A stretch of DNA of 64,000 nt from Kingdonia uniflora (Eukaryota > Streptophyta > Magnoliopsida > Ranunculales > Circaeasteraceae), in assembly GCA_014058105.1 (NCBI GenBank), contig JACGCM010001948.1:5084001-5148000 (forward strand), read 5' to 3'. The notes beneath the pieces were generated by a model. It was not told the DNA's origin. It made no database searches and worked only from the letters and a program-made list of their open reading frames with translations. Positions 34,492 to 45,419 of the stretch are shown one piece after another; position 1 is the stretch's first letter, and every line of letters starts with the position of its first letter. The position numbers and the translations under genes are program-made.

Positions 34492-35100
34492 CCGATCCAA
34501 TTTCAAAGGCCACCTATTACTATTTCAGTAGCACGAAGGAAACTCCATATTATGATTAAACAAAATTAAGAGGTTGAATCATAGAGACTAAAAAGATGAC
34601 AAAAGAAGGAAAAAACAACAACATACTTTTGCTCCAATGGTGGGGATAGGAAAAAATAGGAGGAGTAAACAAAAGGAAATTGTCAAAAGAACCTAGGGCT
34701 AGATCAGTTAATCGTGTTGCAAAAAAGTTGTCTGAGATACCGATTAAATCTGCGACACAATTAAACCTTGAAATCTAGAATATTGATGCTACAAAGTAAG
34801 ATTCTAGGTAGACAAAATTAAAAGGTTTTTTGGCATACAGGTAGAAATTTTTATCTCTTTTTCATCGCTCTAAAATAGATGTTACCTTTATGCCCTATTG
34901 TTCTTTAGCAGGATCCTCCTTCCCTTCTTGACAACTAAACCCAAGTAGAGTCCAGAAGTTAGAACTACATGTATATGTATGATAGGAAGTATATAAGTGT
35001 ACTTAGGAGTTCTGATTTGAGAGCAAGAGAGAGAGATCCATATCTCAAGACTCCCACATTCACTACGAAAGAGTGACCTACCAAGATAAATACAAATAAG

Positions 35101-35976
35101 TGTTAAGATCAGTGGATCAAAGTTAGTCCCACATCGGTAGAAGATACAAACTATTAAATTGCACCGAGGCCTTTTCGGATAAAACCCCACACCTAGCCCA
35201 TACTACGTGGTAGGGGGGGGGGGGGGGGGGGGGGGGGACAATATCGGTGCAACTGGGGGGCTCGTGTCTAACAAATGGTATCAGAGCCGACGGTTCGGCT
35301 AGGAACATAGTCCACTGTGATTGGCGAGTGCTCAGGGTGGAACATAGATGTGCGGAGAAAACACGGTGCTTGGGTGTAGCAAATAAGTCGTTGCACATGG
35401 ATCTTTAGTGAAATGGCGTACTACGGGAGCTCAAACCAAGGTGGAGATTGTTGGTAGGCGTATCTAATCGTATTGGTGGCGGTGGATGGTTATCGTTCGA
35501 GGTGGAGCTCATGTTCGCTTCCGTGAAGCTCAAAATAGACGGTTGTTGACTAACGGTATTTGATCCAAGGTGGAGATTGTTAAGATAGGTGGATCAAAGT
35601 TAGTCACACATCGGGTAGAAGATGTAGTTCACACAAGGATATAAGAAGATACGGAGGTGGAGATTGTTGGTGGGAGTATCTAATCGTATCAGTGGTGGTG
35701 GACGGTTATCGTTCGAGGTGGAGCTCATGTTCGTTTCCGTGAAGCTCAAAATAGATGGTTGTTGACTAACGGTGTTTGATCCAAGGCGGAGATTGTTAAG
35801 ATCGGTAGATCAAAGTTAGTTCCACATCGGGTAGAAGATGTAGTTTACACAATGATATAAGAAGATACAGACTATTAAATTGCATCGAGGCCTTTTCGGA
35901 TAAAACCACACACCTAGCCCTTACTAGGTGGTAAAGGTAGGGACAATACCGGTGCAATGGGGGGCTGGGCCTAACA
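35101..35976 (+). mobile_element. TRIM (miniature LTR retrotransposon) with an extra internal LTR piece
   Basis: The element is 876 bp, flanked by ATAAG (35096-35100 and 35977-35981). Its 5' LTR is 35101-35273 and its 3' LTR is 35794-35976, both starting TGTTAAGATC and ending CTAACA. A primer-binding site, TGGTATCAGAGC (35276-35287), complementary to initiator tRNA-Met, follows the 5' LTR, and a purine tract, CCAAGGCGGAGA, precedes the 3' LTR. There is no coding capacity, as expected for a TRIM. In the middle, 35578-35653 is a further partial LTR, and the internal domain is present twice around it (GGTTATCGTTCGAGGTGGAG near 35487 and 35705). The other F-box flank (near 61580) has the empty site with a single ATAAG. 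Confidence 0.92.
35213..35237 (+). repeat. Poly-G run of 25 in the TRIM 5' LTR
   Basis: A homopolymer of 25 G follows GTGGTA. The 3' LTR has only GGTAAAGGTAGGGA in this place. It is either slippage expansion or a sequencing artefact. Confidence 0.9.
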
Positions 35977-36360
35977 ATAAGATCATTGTTTATGCATGCT
36001 TAAATTTATTTAAATTGTTGCAATAGCCCTTTTATACTAATGTTTCTGACTTAAAATTAGATCAAGGCATATGTAGTAAGAGTGAAAGACAATAGAGATG
36101 GGAGAAAAAATAAAATAAAAATTATAAACCGGCCAGCCGGACCTCCTCACAGTTTCAGTATTGTAAATTATGGTTGATTTACCACTTTTTTCAAATCAGA
36201 TTTTTTTCTTTCTTTTAAAACGGTGCGGATAGTAGAAAAAGAAAAGAAGCAAAGCGAGACGTGACAGTGTTAACCAATTGGATAAGGAATAATTAGTAAT
36301 TAGTTGGGATTGTTAGAGCATCCACACAGTTTAAGCATTGCAAATATGACTGTCGCATTT

Positions 36361-36779
36361 CAATTATCAGAACTGAAAATAATATCAGTCGAGCCTGGAA
36401 AAGAATATCAGTTGTTTATGAGCTGAGTTTGATTAGATGTACAACTCCTCTTTTGTATGGTTACTACTTATATTTAAGTTCCTCTCCCTAATTCAAATTT
36501 ATTTACTATCTGTGGCTCTAGCCTCTAGATCGTTTTTCATTTTATTGATCAAAATAATTGATTCCTTTGAATATTCTTGCTCGAGCCGGATGATGAAAAA
36601 TTATCATGTCCGGTCCATAAGATTTCTTTAGAGTTCAAGCTTGAAATTGATGTGATTTCTTGGGCTGCCCTTTCGATAAGTTATCACATCCATATTTTTC
36701 CATTGTTTAGAGACACATTAGCACTCGCAGACTGTTTTCATAGTGTTCTAGACGAAGAATTGTAATGACCTTCTTGTAA
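36361..36779. other. Stretch between the F-box flank and segment B
   Basis: No recognisable gene. Two short open frames (36437-36631 and 36577-36765) overlap and have no protein motif I recognise. TCATGTCCGGTCCATAAG-type sequence near 36604 is unremarkable. Confidence 0.35.
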
Positions 36780-38500
36780 GAAGGTCGAGAAATAAATTCC
36801 CCATATAAGTACCATGAAGCTTCTGTTGCCTGACATTAGTGTTTTTATTTTCTCCCACATAAATTGTGTTCTGCTCTGCGTTGTAAAGACCTTTAGATAC
36901 ATTTCTTGTCTCAATCTCTTCACACTCTATACATACAGTAGTTGCATATATGTATAAAGTATATGGTTTTTGCTTCATTATCATCATACTAGTTCATCGT
37001 ATTTAACTATTTTCACTCACACTAATTCTCTCATTCTCAACCCCTCGATGCCTAGAGGTAGATGGGCACAACCCGACAACTCTCCTCCTCTCGCCGATGT
37101 CCCCAACCCAACTTTTCTATGTGAAAAACCTCTAGCAACTTCAGATATGGGAACCCTCAACCTAGTGGGGGAACGAACTTAGGCATGGGCTATGAGTTTC
37201 GGAGGCCAAGGTCTAGCAGGATTTCCGATCCAAATACTGACCCCAGCTATAAGTACCAATGGTTTTTATCAACATCAGCCTAACCGTTCGAAGAAGAATC
37301 AAGTACAGGGTGGCTGGGTAGAGGTTTGTGCAGCTAATGAGTGGGTTCCTGAGAAATGGTACTGAGCTTCTGGGCTTCCGTGGGTGGAAATGGTAACTAC
37401 TCACTCTGTGTTAGAGGTAAGAATACTTTCTTATAGTTGTATATAATTTTTTCAATTAAAGCTGTACTATTTCCTAACATGGAATTTTGCTTAATGTAGA
37501 AGTATGTGGGAGACGGGGAAGAGAAGTAGGATATATGCGCACTCATGGATGCTAGTTTTAAGCATTTCTATTTTTCTATTAGTTAGTACTTTCGTATTAC
37601 CAGTACTACTATTACTTGTGTTAAACTTGTAATGGTTTTCCTGCTCTTTCGGTTTACTGCTTGAGACATCACGGTAATAAAAGGAGCCTCTATGTTCAAG
37701 TTCATTGTTTGTATTACTATAGCTTATGTACTAGCTAAAATATCATGTTTATTTCTTTTGAGAAACTCAAAAAAGCTTACACAAGTAATAGTAGTTTTAA
37801 CACATGAGAAACAATCCCAAGCAGGACTAAGTTAAGATTTTTATTTCTGAGTAAATAATTACTTGCAGGTTGTAGTGGTAAACACATCGCCCTTTTCTTG
37901 GTATGCTGGTTAGAGCTTCTTCTTGTAGTTGAGAAATATAACCAAGTTGGTTTACACACACACAAGACCCACCTATTGTATCAGGCAGGATTCTTCGCGT
38001 CTTACATGGCTCCATCAAGGCTGCAAGCAATACGCGTTAAGGAGAGATCGTCCCAAGAGGTCCATCGCATAACGGGCGGACTTGTTCTATCTTAAACTAG
38101 CTGCAAATAATTTGCACCTTGCAGCTTCTATTATCTCGATTTTACTTGGTTTTTTTTAGCACTCTAGTGATTTGCTCTAATAATCACAATCACATTCACT
38201 TAAATCCACGGATCAGTTTCACAGGTGCTTCGACTTATAAAGTACATTAAAATGGTGTTCTTCATTCTTGTGTGATTTGGTCTGCCAGAGTAGAATGTCG
38301 ATTTATTACCCAACATAACATAACTTTGCATGGATCTAGTGATTCCGTGGTGGTAATTTCATAGACATGTTACGGTCTATGAAATTACCGTAGTAGAAAC
38401 TTAATTCAAGAAAACTATTGAGGTATACAATTTGTCGACATAAAAAAAAGAAGGGAACTAATGACAAGAGAACCGCAATTGTATCAAACAAAGAGTAGGA
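36780..38500. other. Duplicated genomic segment, copy B
   Basis: This is the copy without the hAT and Copia insertions of segment A. It carries the MPRGR ORF with stops, both empty sites (near 37385 and 37495), and the block ending near 38480. A stretch at about 37690-38150 does not align to A; within it a plus frame at 37898-38095 is open, but I recognise no domain. B lies between the two F-box units, so it is part of the tandem-duplicated neighbourhood. Confidence 0.8.
37048..37405 (+). pseudogene. Unidentified MPRGR ORF in segment B, with stops
   Basis: It starts MPRGRWAQPDNSPPLADV, parallel to the ORF at 6125, and keeps LVGERT, then has a stop (TAG at 37180) where copy A reads R, then AWAMSFGGQGLAGF, YQHQPN, and a second stop after EKWY. 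The protein-level similarity to A continues through both stops, so the stops are recent relative to the duplication. The function is unknown. Confidence 0.4.
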
Positions 38501-38531
38501 GCAATAAAGGTAAATAATTTCATAACTAGCT

Positions 38532-39796
38532 CTAAAGGATTAAACTCTCATGATAAAAGCTGAACCCTGAGATAGGTAACCTCTTGAATGTCCTAAAACT
38601 TGCACTTTGGGTATTGTAGTAGCCAAGAACTGTAAATTCGTGTCTACATCGCCCTTCGACAAAACTGTGACACGAGCAACAACTGTCACCCACAACAAAC
38701 AATATCTCCCCATTGTGAATTTCTCTAGGTTTATAATCATACGCCCAAAAAGCCTTATGATTCAGAATATTGTCATAATCCATCGTATATTCTTTTACCC
38801 ATAACTGTTTCTCATAATCCTTTAATATCCATATGTCTATCTCATATTCCATGTCTAGCAAACAAAGTCCCCGACTTAATTCATGAAGTGTCATTCAGTA
38901 GGCTGTGACGCAAGGAAGCGGCATTGTTGTGAACTTTTCTTTCACAATGTAAAGAGAGATTATAACATCGAGCTTTCTAACACCACCAAACTCGATCACC
39001 CAATGAACAGATTCGTTAAAACAATTTGGGGGGCATATCCCATTGACGGGGTAAGGACATTTTTCGTCTATGACTCTCCAAGAACTAGCAACATTTGTCC
39101 TACTCAAAGAAAAAATCTCACACCCTATATCATAGGCTTTAAGAGATGGGTAGTCCAAATGACGGTAGAATAATCGAACGACCTTAAATTCCTTAGTAGT
39201 AGGAAGAAATCCAAACCCAATATCATGGTTAGGTCGAACACTAGGTGAAACTTCTGGCAAGGTTATAAACTCATGGGTACTCGGGTTATAGATATAGACA
39301 AGTTTCTCACTAGTAAGACATACCAGATCACATCGACTAGGTAACATCTTCACTATGGGACTACTGGCCTTCTTCGTCCATAGAGAATAACTGAAGATTG
39401 AACTCCTCATTGTTCTTAGCTTCATCGACTTTAGATATCCTTGAGAACAAGAAACAATTGTGCTTGACAAGTTTCTCACTAGTAAGACATACCAGATCAC
39501 ATCGACTAGGTAACATCTTCACTATGGGACTACTGGCCTTCTTCGTCCATAGAGAATAACTGAAGATTGAACTCCTCATTGTTCTTAGCTTCATCGACTT
39601 TAGATATCCTTGAGAACAAGAAACAATTGTGCTTGCGCTTTGAGGATTGATATTCACGCAAGCTTTGAAAGTAAGAATCATCTGCGATTCGTGACCAAAG
39701 TTTAGAAACGCATTTGCACCTGCAGAGTGTCGTCGTAGTGAGTCTTGCAAGCATGTCACACATAAGATCCCAAGAAAGTTCGCTTTCTTTTTCCAT
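38532..39796 (-). pseudogene. F-box protein gene, copy 2, broken three ways
   Basis: The minus-strand start at 39796 reads MEKESELSWDLMCDMLARLT then CKCVSKLWSRI (F-box). The C-terminal associated domain has IGFGFLPTTKEFKVVRLFYR, SSWRVIDEKCPYPV and VHWVIEFGG, and ends SGFSFYHESLIL. Relative to copy 1 it lacks 29 bp near 39370 (and again in its repeat), has a perfect 169-bp tandem duplication (39298-39635) that shifts the frame, and has an in-frame TGA near 38895 between CVTAY and MTLHEL. Both F-box copies are dead, by different mutations, so each decayed separately. The 5' flank is interrupted by Tat element 2 at 40047. Confidence 0.85.
39298..39635. repeat. Perfect 169-bp tandem duplication inside F-box copy 2
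   Basis: 39298-39466 and 39467-39635 both start ACAAGTTTCTCACTAGTAAG and end CAATTGTGCTTG, and I see no difference between them. Copy 1 has a single version of this region. Confidence 0.9.
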
Positions 39797-40046
39797 CTGA
39801 TACAATTTCGAAGATCACCTATTCCTATTTCAGTTGCACGAAGGAAACTCCATATTATGATTAAACAAAATTAAGAGGTTGAATCAAATAGAGACTAAAA
39901 AGATGACAAAAGAAGGAAAAAAACAACAAACTTTTGCTCCAATGGTGGGGATAGGAAAAAATAAGAGGAAGATGAACAATAAGGAAATTATCAAAAGAAC
40001 CTAGGGCTAGATCAGTTAATCGTTTTGCAAAAAAATTCTTGAGATA

Positions 40047-40636
40047 GGACCTATCTTCGACCTAACCCAATTCGAACTACCTCCATATCAGACTCACGCA
40101 TTTTATACGTGACATGAATAGTCGGCATTGACACCTACGCCACGAACTGATGAAAAACGTGGATTGAGCACAATAGAAAAGCATGAGCAAGTCAAAGACA
40201 CCTGTCTCTCACGAACTCAACAGTTACTCAGTCAACCACCACTTCCCTCATTGTTTGGAGAACGTGCTTCAGCACGATAACGGACTGTGGGCAATGCCTA
40301 TATAAGGAAAAAGTTTCAGAAGAGATGAGGGCAGAAAAATATACGAGAAATCACCAAGAAAACCAAATTTTCTAGATTCTCAAACACCAAATTTCTTATT
40401 TACAAGGTCAAGTATTTTTAGTTCGAGAGATCACTTGTAATAAGATATCAGCCTCAAGAAATAAAAGTTACAGCCACTAAAACCCTAAACTCGAGGTCGT
40501 GGTTTTTTACCTATTCAAAGGTTTTTCACGTTAAATCACCTGTGTTATTTCTTGCTTTACATTAGTTTTATTACAGAAACATTGGTATAAGAGCTAATTC
40601 TGAGCCATCTCGAGCTTACGGAATTAGGCCATTACA
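40047..40636 (+). repeat. 5' LTR of Tat element 2 (left end probably truncated)
   Basis: It ends GGAATTAGGCCATTACA, directly before TTTGGCGCCGT. The first base does not give the usual TG start and no TSD is present. Comparison with Tat element 1 suggests some tens of bases are missing on the left. Its last 446 bp align with 60461-60908. Confidence 0.75.
40299..40305 (+). promoter_or_regulatory. TATA box of the Tat 2 LTR
   Basis: TATATAA in the context GCCTATATAAGGAAAAAG, conserved in the 3' LTR near 60570. Confidence 0.6.
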
Positions 40637-40638
40637 TT

Positions 40639-40647
40639 TGGCGCCGT
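40639..40647 (+). other. Primer-binding site of Tat element 2
   Basis: TGGCGCCGT, two bases after the LTR, is complementary to the 3' end of plant tRNA-Asp over nine bases; the following CTGTGG no longer matches. This PBS type is usual for Tat and Athila elements. Confidence 0.7.
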
Positions 40648-40715
40648 CTGTGGAAAAAAAAAACCTTTCCAAGATATCTTAAGGAATACATTCATTCTAC
40701 TATCAATCTCCAATC

Positions 40716-42305
40716 ATGGTCACTTCCAAACGACCAACAACCGGAATCTAGCTCGATCTTTCAGTTGAGCCGGAATAACTTATAGAACTACGGGCGAATC
40801 TCCACGCTAAAATAGAGAAACACAATGAACTCGAACGTTAGTTAACTCTTGACCGAGAGCTTCGCGAGAAGGAGCTCAAAGCTGAGAGATAAACTCGTTT
40901 GACACTATTTAAACGACATGAAGACCAGATGACAACCATGCAGACTGCATTACAAGCTCTGCAGGATACTCAACAGGCACCTCAAACTAGAGATCGCGAT
41001 CAAGTGCCAGAGACCTCCTGGGTTTTTGTGCGGGACAGATTATGACCTCGAGAAGCCACCATCAAAGCTATTTCTTGAAATTTTTAGCATGAACATCAAC
41101 CTTCCATTCATTTGGGTGGTGAAGTTCAGTCTGAAATCAGCAGAGGTTATCGATTTTCCAAACGCCAGGAGGAAGAGCAGCGACCTCAACCTTAAATTCC
41201 AGTACGTGATCATTTGAGTGAAGGCATCGATACTCATAATCCTCAACCACCTCGCCAAGCCACTCAAGCAACACCTCAATACGTCACACAAGAACATATG
41301 GATCAGCGCATCAAGGAGTTGATTGAAGCGTAAGTTTTAGGCACTACAGACGACCTTACCAAGATATAGGGAAGTCCGATTGCTAAAGAACTATTTGATT
41401 TAGAAGTTCTGAAAGGTTTTTATACTCCAAAAATTAGTAAATACAAGGACACCGATCCAAAGGAGCACATTCAACAATACCGTGATTCATTGGGATTGTA
41501 CTCCAATCTCAACCACATCCTCTGTCGTCTGTTCACAATAAGTCTATAGGAAGAACCGTTCCAGTGGTTCCACTCTTTACCTGAAGATTCCATACTCACA
41601 TTCGATCAGCTGCAGAAACAGTTCATCAAGACGTATGCTTACAACAGAGACAAAGAAGAAAATTTATATTATCTTATTAGTCTTAAACAGTCAGAAGGAG
41701 AGAAGCTCGAGGCTTTTGCAAAGATGTTTTTAGAGCTTGCACGAAAAGTAGATAATCTCGATTAGAAAATAGCTATTACTGCTTTTACCAACGCGCTCCA
41801 GCTCAATTGCAAGGCCAAAAAACACCTCTTCCTCAACAAACCTGTGACCTTGAAGGATATGATCACCAAGGTCAATGGATATGTCGACCTGGAAAGGATG
41901 ATGTCCAAAAGGTATAAATCTACTAAATTCGTCTTAACCACTAAAGGTCTAACTACAGATCGAAGTAATGAACCGAAGGAGGATTAGGGTGATCAAAAGC
42001 GTTCCAAGGGCAACATTGGAAATCCTCTGAAAGCTGGTACATTACCTAAACCAGTTCTCTCGAAGATGAATGTTCGAATCTCCATAATTTTTCAAATTCT
42101 ATCCAAGGATAAGCTGTACCGTCCATCTCAACCATTAAAACCAATCGAAAGCCGCCCATACTGCATGCATTATAAGGTCAATCATCATTCTACTAACAAC
42201 TGCTATGCTTTACAGAGGTTGTTGGAATTTATTTTCAAGGAAGGGTGGATGTACGAATACATTTTCGATCTGGAGTCTTACAAAGATGGCAGCTATAAGA
42301 AGTAG
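40716..42305 (+). pseudogene. Tat 2 gag, degraded
   Basis: The start at ATG 40716 reads MVTSKRPTTG, after which stops appear early. The capsid-like core is at about 41380-41770: KELFDLEVLKGFYTP, DTDPKEHIQQYRDSL, EEPFQWFHSLPEDSI, FDQLQKQFIKTYA and EGEKLEAFAKMF, typical of the Retrotrans_gag domain of Tat elements. The end (42066-42305) contains YCMHYKVNHHSTNNCYAL, a degenerate zinc-binding C...C..H...C pattern seen in this lineage. Several in-frame TAG/TAA codons, mostly at Gln or Trp positions, interrupt it. Confidence 0.75.
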
Positions 42306-43255
42306 CTCGAGGTAGTTCAGGTTAAAGATCAAGTTGAGGAAAAACATATTTACCATATGTACCACATCAACATGATCGAAATTCATTAGATCAACAACTC
42401 TTGTAGATTCTAGTGCAGAAGACTATTAGAATATTGCGATCTTACACCTCAAGATAAAGAAGCCAAACTTCTACCCGAGTCAAGCAATCGTCGGCTTGGG
42501 ATCTCATTCGAAGATTGTGACATTAGTCATGTAAAATTTCTACATCATGATGCATTAGTCATAATGCTCAAGATGATGAAGTTTGTCATGCATACAATGA
42601 TGATTGATATTGGAAACGGTATTGAGATTCTCTTTTAGAGCATAATCGACCAGATGGGATTGGCCAATCAAGTTATTCCGAGCGACACCAATATCAGTGG
42701 ATTCAATGGTTCCAAAGAAGAGCGAGTATGCAAGATCATCTTACCTATTACCACTGGACCAACCATAATTAATGTCGTCTTCTACGTCATCAACGCCAAA
42801 TCCTGTTATCTCAAGATTATGGGCCGCTAAGATGAAGAAGTTTATCATGCATACAATGATGATCGATACTGGAAGCGGTATTGAGATTCTCTTTTAGGGC
42901 ACAATCGACCAGATGGAATTGGCCGATCAAGATATTCTGAGCGACACCGATATCAGTGGATTTAACGGTTATAAAGAAGAACGATTAGGCAAGATCATCT
43001 TACCAATTTCCACTGGACCAGCCATAATCGACGTTGTCTTCTACGTCATCAATGCCAACTCCCGTTATCTCGGGATTATGGGCCGCTGCTAGATTTATTT
43101 ACAACATGGAAGCAATCGCTTTCATATATCATCAAGCACTCAGCTTCAAACACAATGATGGTATCTATAAAATCGAAGGCAGTCAAAAGATTTATCAAGC
43201 TTATGAGAATACCGTCTCTGTCATTCTAGATACCTCCTACAGATACGCTGTATAA
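42306..43255 (+). pseudogene. Tat 2 protease region with internal 260-bp tandem duplication
   Basis: A retroviral-type aspartic protease motif is visible twice: MIDIGNGIEIL near 42600 (degenerate, DIG) and MIDTGSGIEIL near 42861 (intact DTG). The two come from a tandem duplication: 42571-42830 and 42831-43090 align over their whole length at roughly 90%. Stops follow each motif. The protease would cleave the gag-pol precursor. The duplication changes the frame, so only one copy can be in frame with the following RT. Confidence 0.75.
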
Positions 43256-43539
43256 CAAATACAGAAAGCTGATCACATTGATGATCAACCTTCTACAGAA
43301 GAGCCTAATGAATACATCAACATTGATGGACCTAGCAGAGGTACTTTTATCGGTACCAAACTGGTCCAGCATGATAAGGATGCTCTCATTCAGTTCTTAC
43401 GACTGAATTGAGACGTATCTATATGGACTTTCGAAGAAATGACTGGGGTCGATCCAGCGAAGGCATGTCATAAATTGGCCATCAACATCAATGCTACGGT
43501 AGTCAAACAAAAATAGCGACGCCTCTCACCTTGTCTTCG

Positions 43540-44330
43540 AGATGAAGTCAACATTGAGATCGAGAAATTAGTCAAAGTAGAATTTATTCGAGAAGCCAAG
43601 TCTCCAGATTGGATATCCAACATCGTTGCTGTTCCAAAGAAGAATGGAAAGGTCTGAGTTTACGTAGATTTTACCGATCTAAATACACACACTCCAAATG
43701 ATAGCTTTCCCCTTCCCATAATCCATCAAATTCTCGATTCTATGGCAGGTCACAAACTCCTATTAATGATGGATGCTGCTTCTAGATACAATCAGATTCC
43801 TCTCTTGGATGAAGATCAAGAAAAGACTACTTTTATCACTGAAAGAAGACTTTGCTTCTATAAAGTCATGCCCTTCAGTCTCAAAAATGCATGTGCGACT
43901 TATCAACGGTTGATGACTACTATGTTCAAAACACATCTTGGGAAAATTGTGGAAGTCTACACTGATAATCTCTTATACAAGAGCATACAATCAAGTAACC
44001 ACATCACAAATTGCAACACAATATTCAACATTCTTCGATCTTACATGATGTGACTCAATCCTGATAAGTATTAATTCAGAGTACATTCAGGTCGATTCCT
44101 CGGCCATCTCATCAGTAAGAAGGGGATTGAGGTCAATCCAGATCAAATTCGAGCTTTCTTTAACATGCCATCTCCAAAGACGACAAAAGAAGTACAAAAA
44201 CTTGCCGGCAAGATTGCCACTATCAATAGATTCGTTTTTAAATTTTTAGATCGTTGTCATTGGCTATTCCTACTACTCTGTAGTTGTACCAAACGAGGAA
44301 AAGTTTAGCCCAATGCAAAAATCTAATGGA
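43540..44330 (+). pseudogene. Tat 2 reverse transcriptase, degraded
   Basis: Motifs in order: EFIREAKSPDWISNIVAVPK (about 43576-43635), PLPIIHQILDSMAGHKLL, MMDAASRYNQIPL, FYKVMPFSLKNACATYQRLM, then the catalytic site reading YTDN (43958-43969) in place of Y[VI]DD, so the second Asp is lost. After a stop, FLGHLISKKGIEVNPDQI follows. Stops at WTS- and V-rich positions and a lost active site make it inactive. Confidence 0.85.
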
Positions 44331-44700
44331 CATCAAAATGCGAATCAACTTTTTAGGAACTCAAAACTTATTTGGTAAAGTCTCCCATCATGAACACCCC
44401 AGTAGATAATGAAGAACTGATCATCTATCTAGTAGCTACAAATACTTCTATCAACTTGGTTCTCATTCAACTTGAAGGAAAGATCGAGAAACCAGTCTAC
44501 TTTATCAACAAAACCCTCACTCCAACGAAAATGAGGTATTCTGAAATTGAGAGACTCATTCTAACTTTTGTTTACACTTTACAAAAACTTAAGCACTACT
44601 TCCAAGCTCATTCAGTCAAAGTCATGACAAACTACCCGCTCCTGGAAGTTTTGTCCAAGAAAGAGAAATCCAGGAGAGTGTAACAATGGTTAGTTAGTTT
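44331..44700 (+). pseudogene. Tat 2 RNase H (first, Ty3-type)
   Basis: 44372-44683 is open: LVATNTSINLVLIQLEG, KPVYFINKTLTPTKMRYSEI, then LQKLKHYFQAHSVKVMTNYP. It follows RT directly. The first catalytic Asp (in the SD/AT motif) is replaced by N or T (VATNTS), as is common in Tat elements, where the first RNase H is degenerate. Confidence 0.8.
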
Positions 44701-44859
44701 GGGAGAACATGATATCAAATTTAAATAACGACATTCAGAAAAGGGTTCAACCGTTGCCAATTTTCTCATAGATTTTCTAGTGGAAGATCTCGAGTGGAAG
44801 GAGCGCGATCCTGACCTTGCAGAAGAAATTACAGAAGATACACCCACCAACGAATTTGA

Positions 44860-45270
44860 CGAGCGAGCTGAATGGGTTCAAGGAAAGGGTAAAAACTTCT
44901 TATAAATGGTTCAGCAGGACCCGTAGGGTCAGGAATTGGAATTGTATTGATTACCCCTTCCAACGACAGAAACGAGAAATCAATCCCTTGGATTTTGAAG
45001 CCTCCAACAATTGCACCGAATACGAAGCTCTCATTCATGGACTCGACCTCGCACTTGAGCTCGGCATCCCAGAGCTCTCAGTCTACACAGATTCTCTACT
45101 CATTGTCCACCATTACTCTGAGCAACACAAGAAGAATTGTATGATGATCGAATATTCTACCCTTATTGCAGATAGGATGAGCCAGTTTGTGAAAGTAACT
45201 CTCAATTATCTTCCTCGAGGTGAAAACAGACATGCCGATTTCTTGGCTTATCTAGTTGGGGTCTTGGGTA
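44860..45270 (+). pseudogene. Tat 2 second RNase H (archaeal-type, aRNH)
   Basis: Inside the open block 44817-45641 the segment NCTEYEALIHGLDLALELG, followed by LSVYTDSLLIVHHYS and LNYLPRGENRHADFLA, matches the extra RNase H that defines the Tat clade and is thought to have been acquired from a host-type RNase H. The catalytic E (TEYEAL), D (YTDS) and final D (HADF) are all visible; the first D, in the block before 45000, is obscured by frameshifts and stops (44900-44945). Confidence 0.85.
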
Positions 45271-45419
45271 CAAAAGCTAGATATCTCCAGATCGAAGTGA
45301 TATCAACCCCCAACATTGATTGCTATTTTGTATGCACGATCAACACTGAGGGCGATAACAAGGAGGACGACGATTGGCACATGCCCTTCCTTGCCTACCT
45401 TGACACCGACAACGAATGC

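Larger units (their letters stand above)
34492..36360. other. Promoter-side flank of F-box copy 1, duplicated at 39797-40046 plus 60909-61990
   Basis: Apart from the TRIM insertion (35101-35976), this flank matches the flank of copy 2 base by base over long stretches, for example CAAAATTAAGAGGTTGAATC near 34561 and 39866, and AAACCGGCCAGCCGGAC near 36126 (CGACCAGCCGGACAT near 61758). The match ends near 36360 and 61990. The site at 34739-34740 is the uninterrupted version of the point where Tat element 2 is inserted in copy 2. Confidence 0.85.

Noticed and set aside
37898..38095. 65-codon open frame in segment B
   Set aside because: No domain, no counterpart in segment A, and no codon-bias support.
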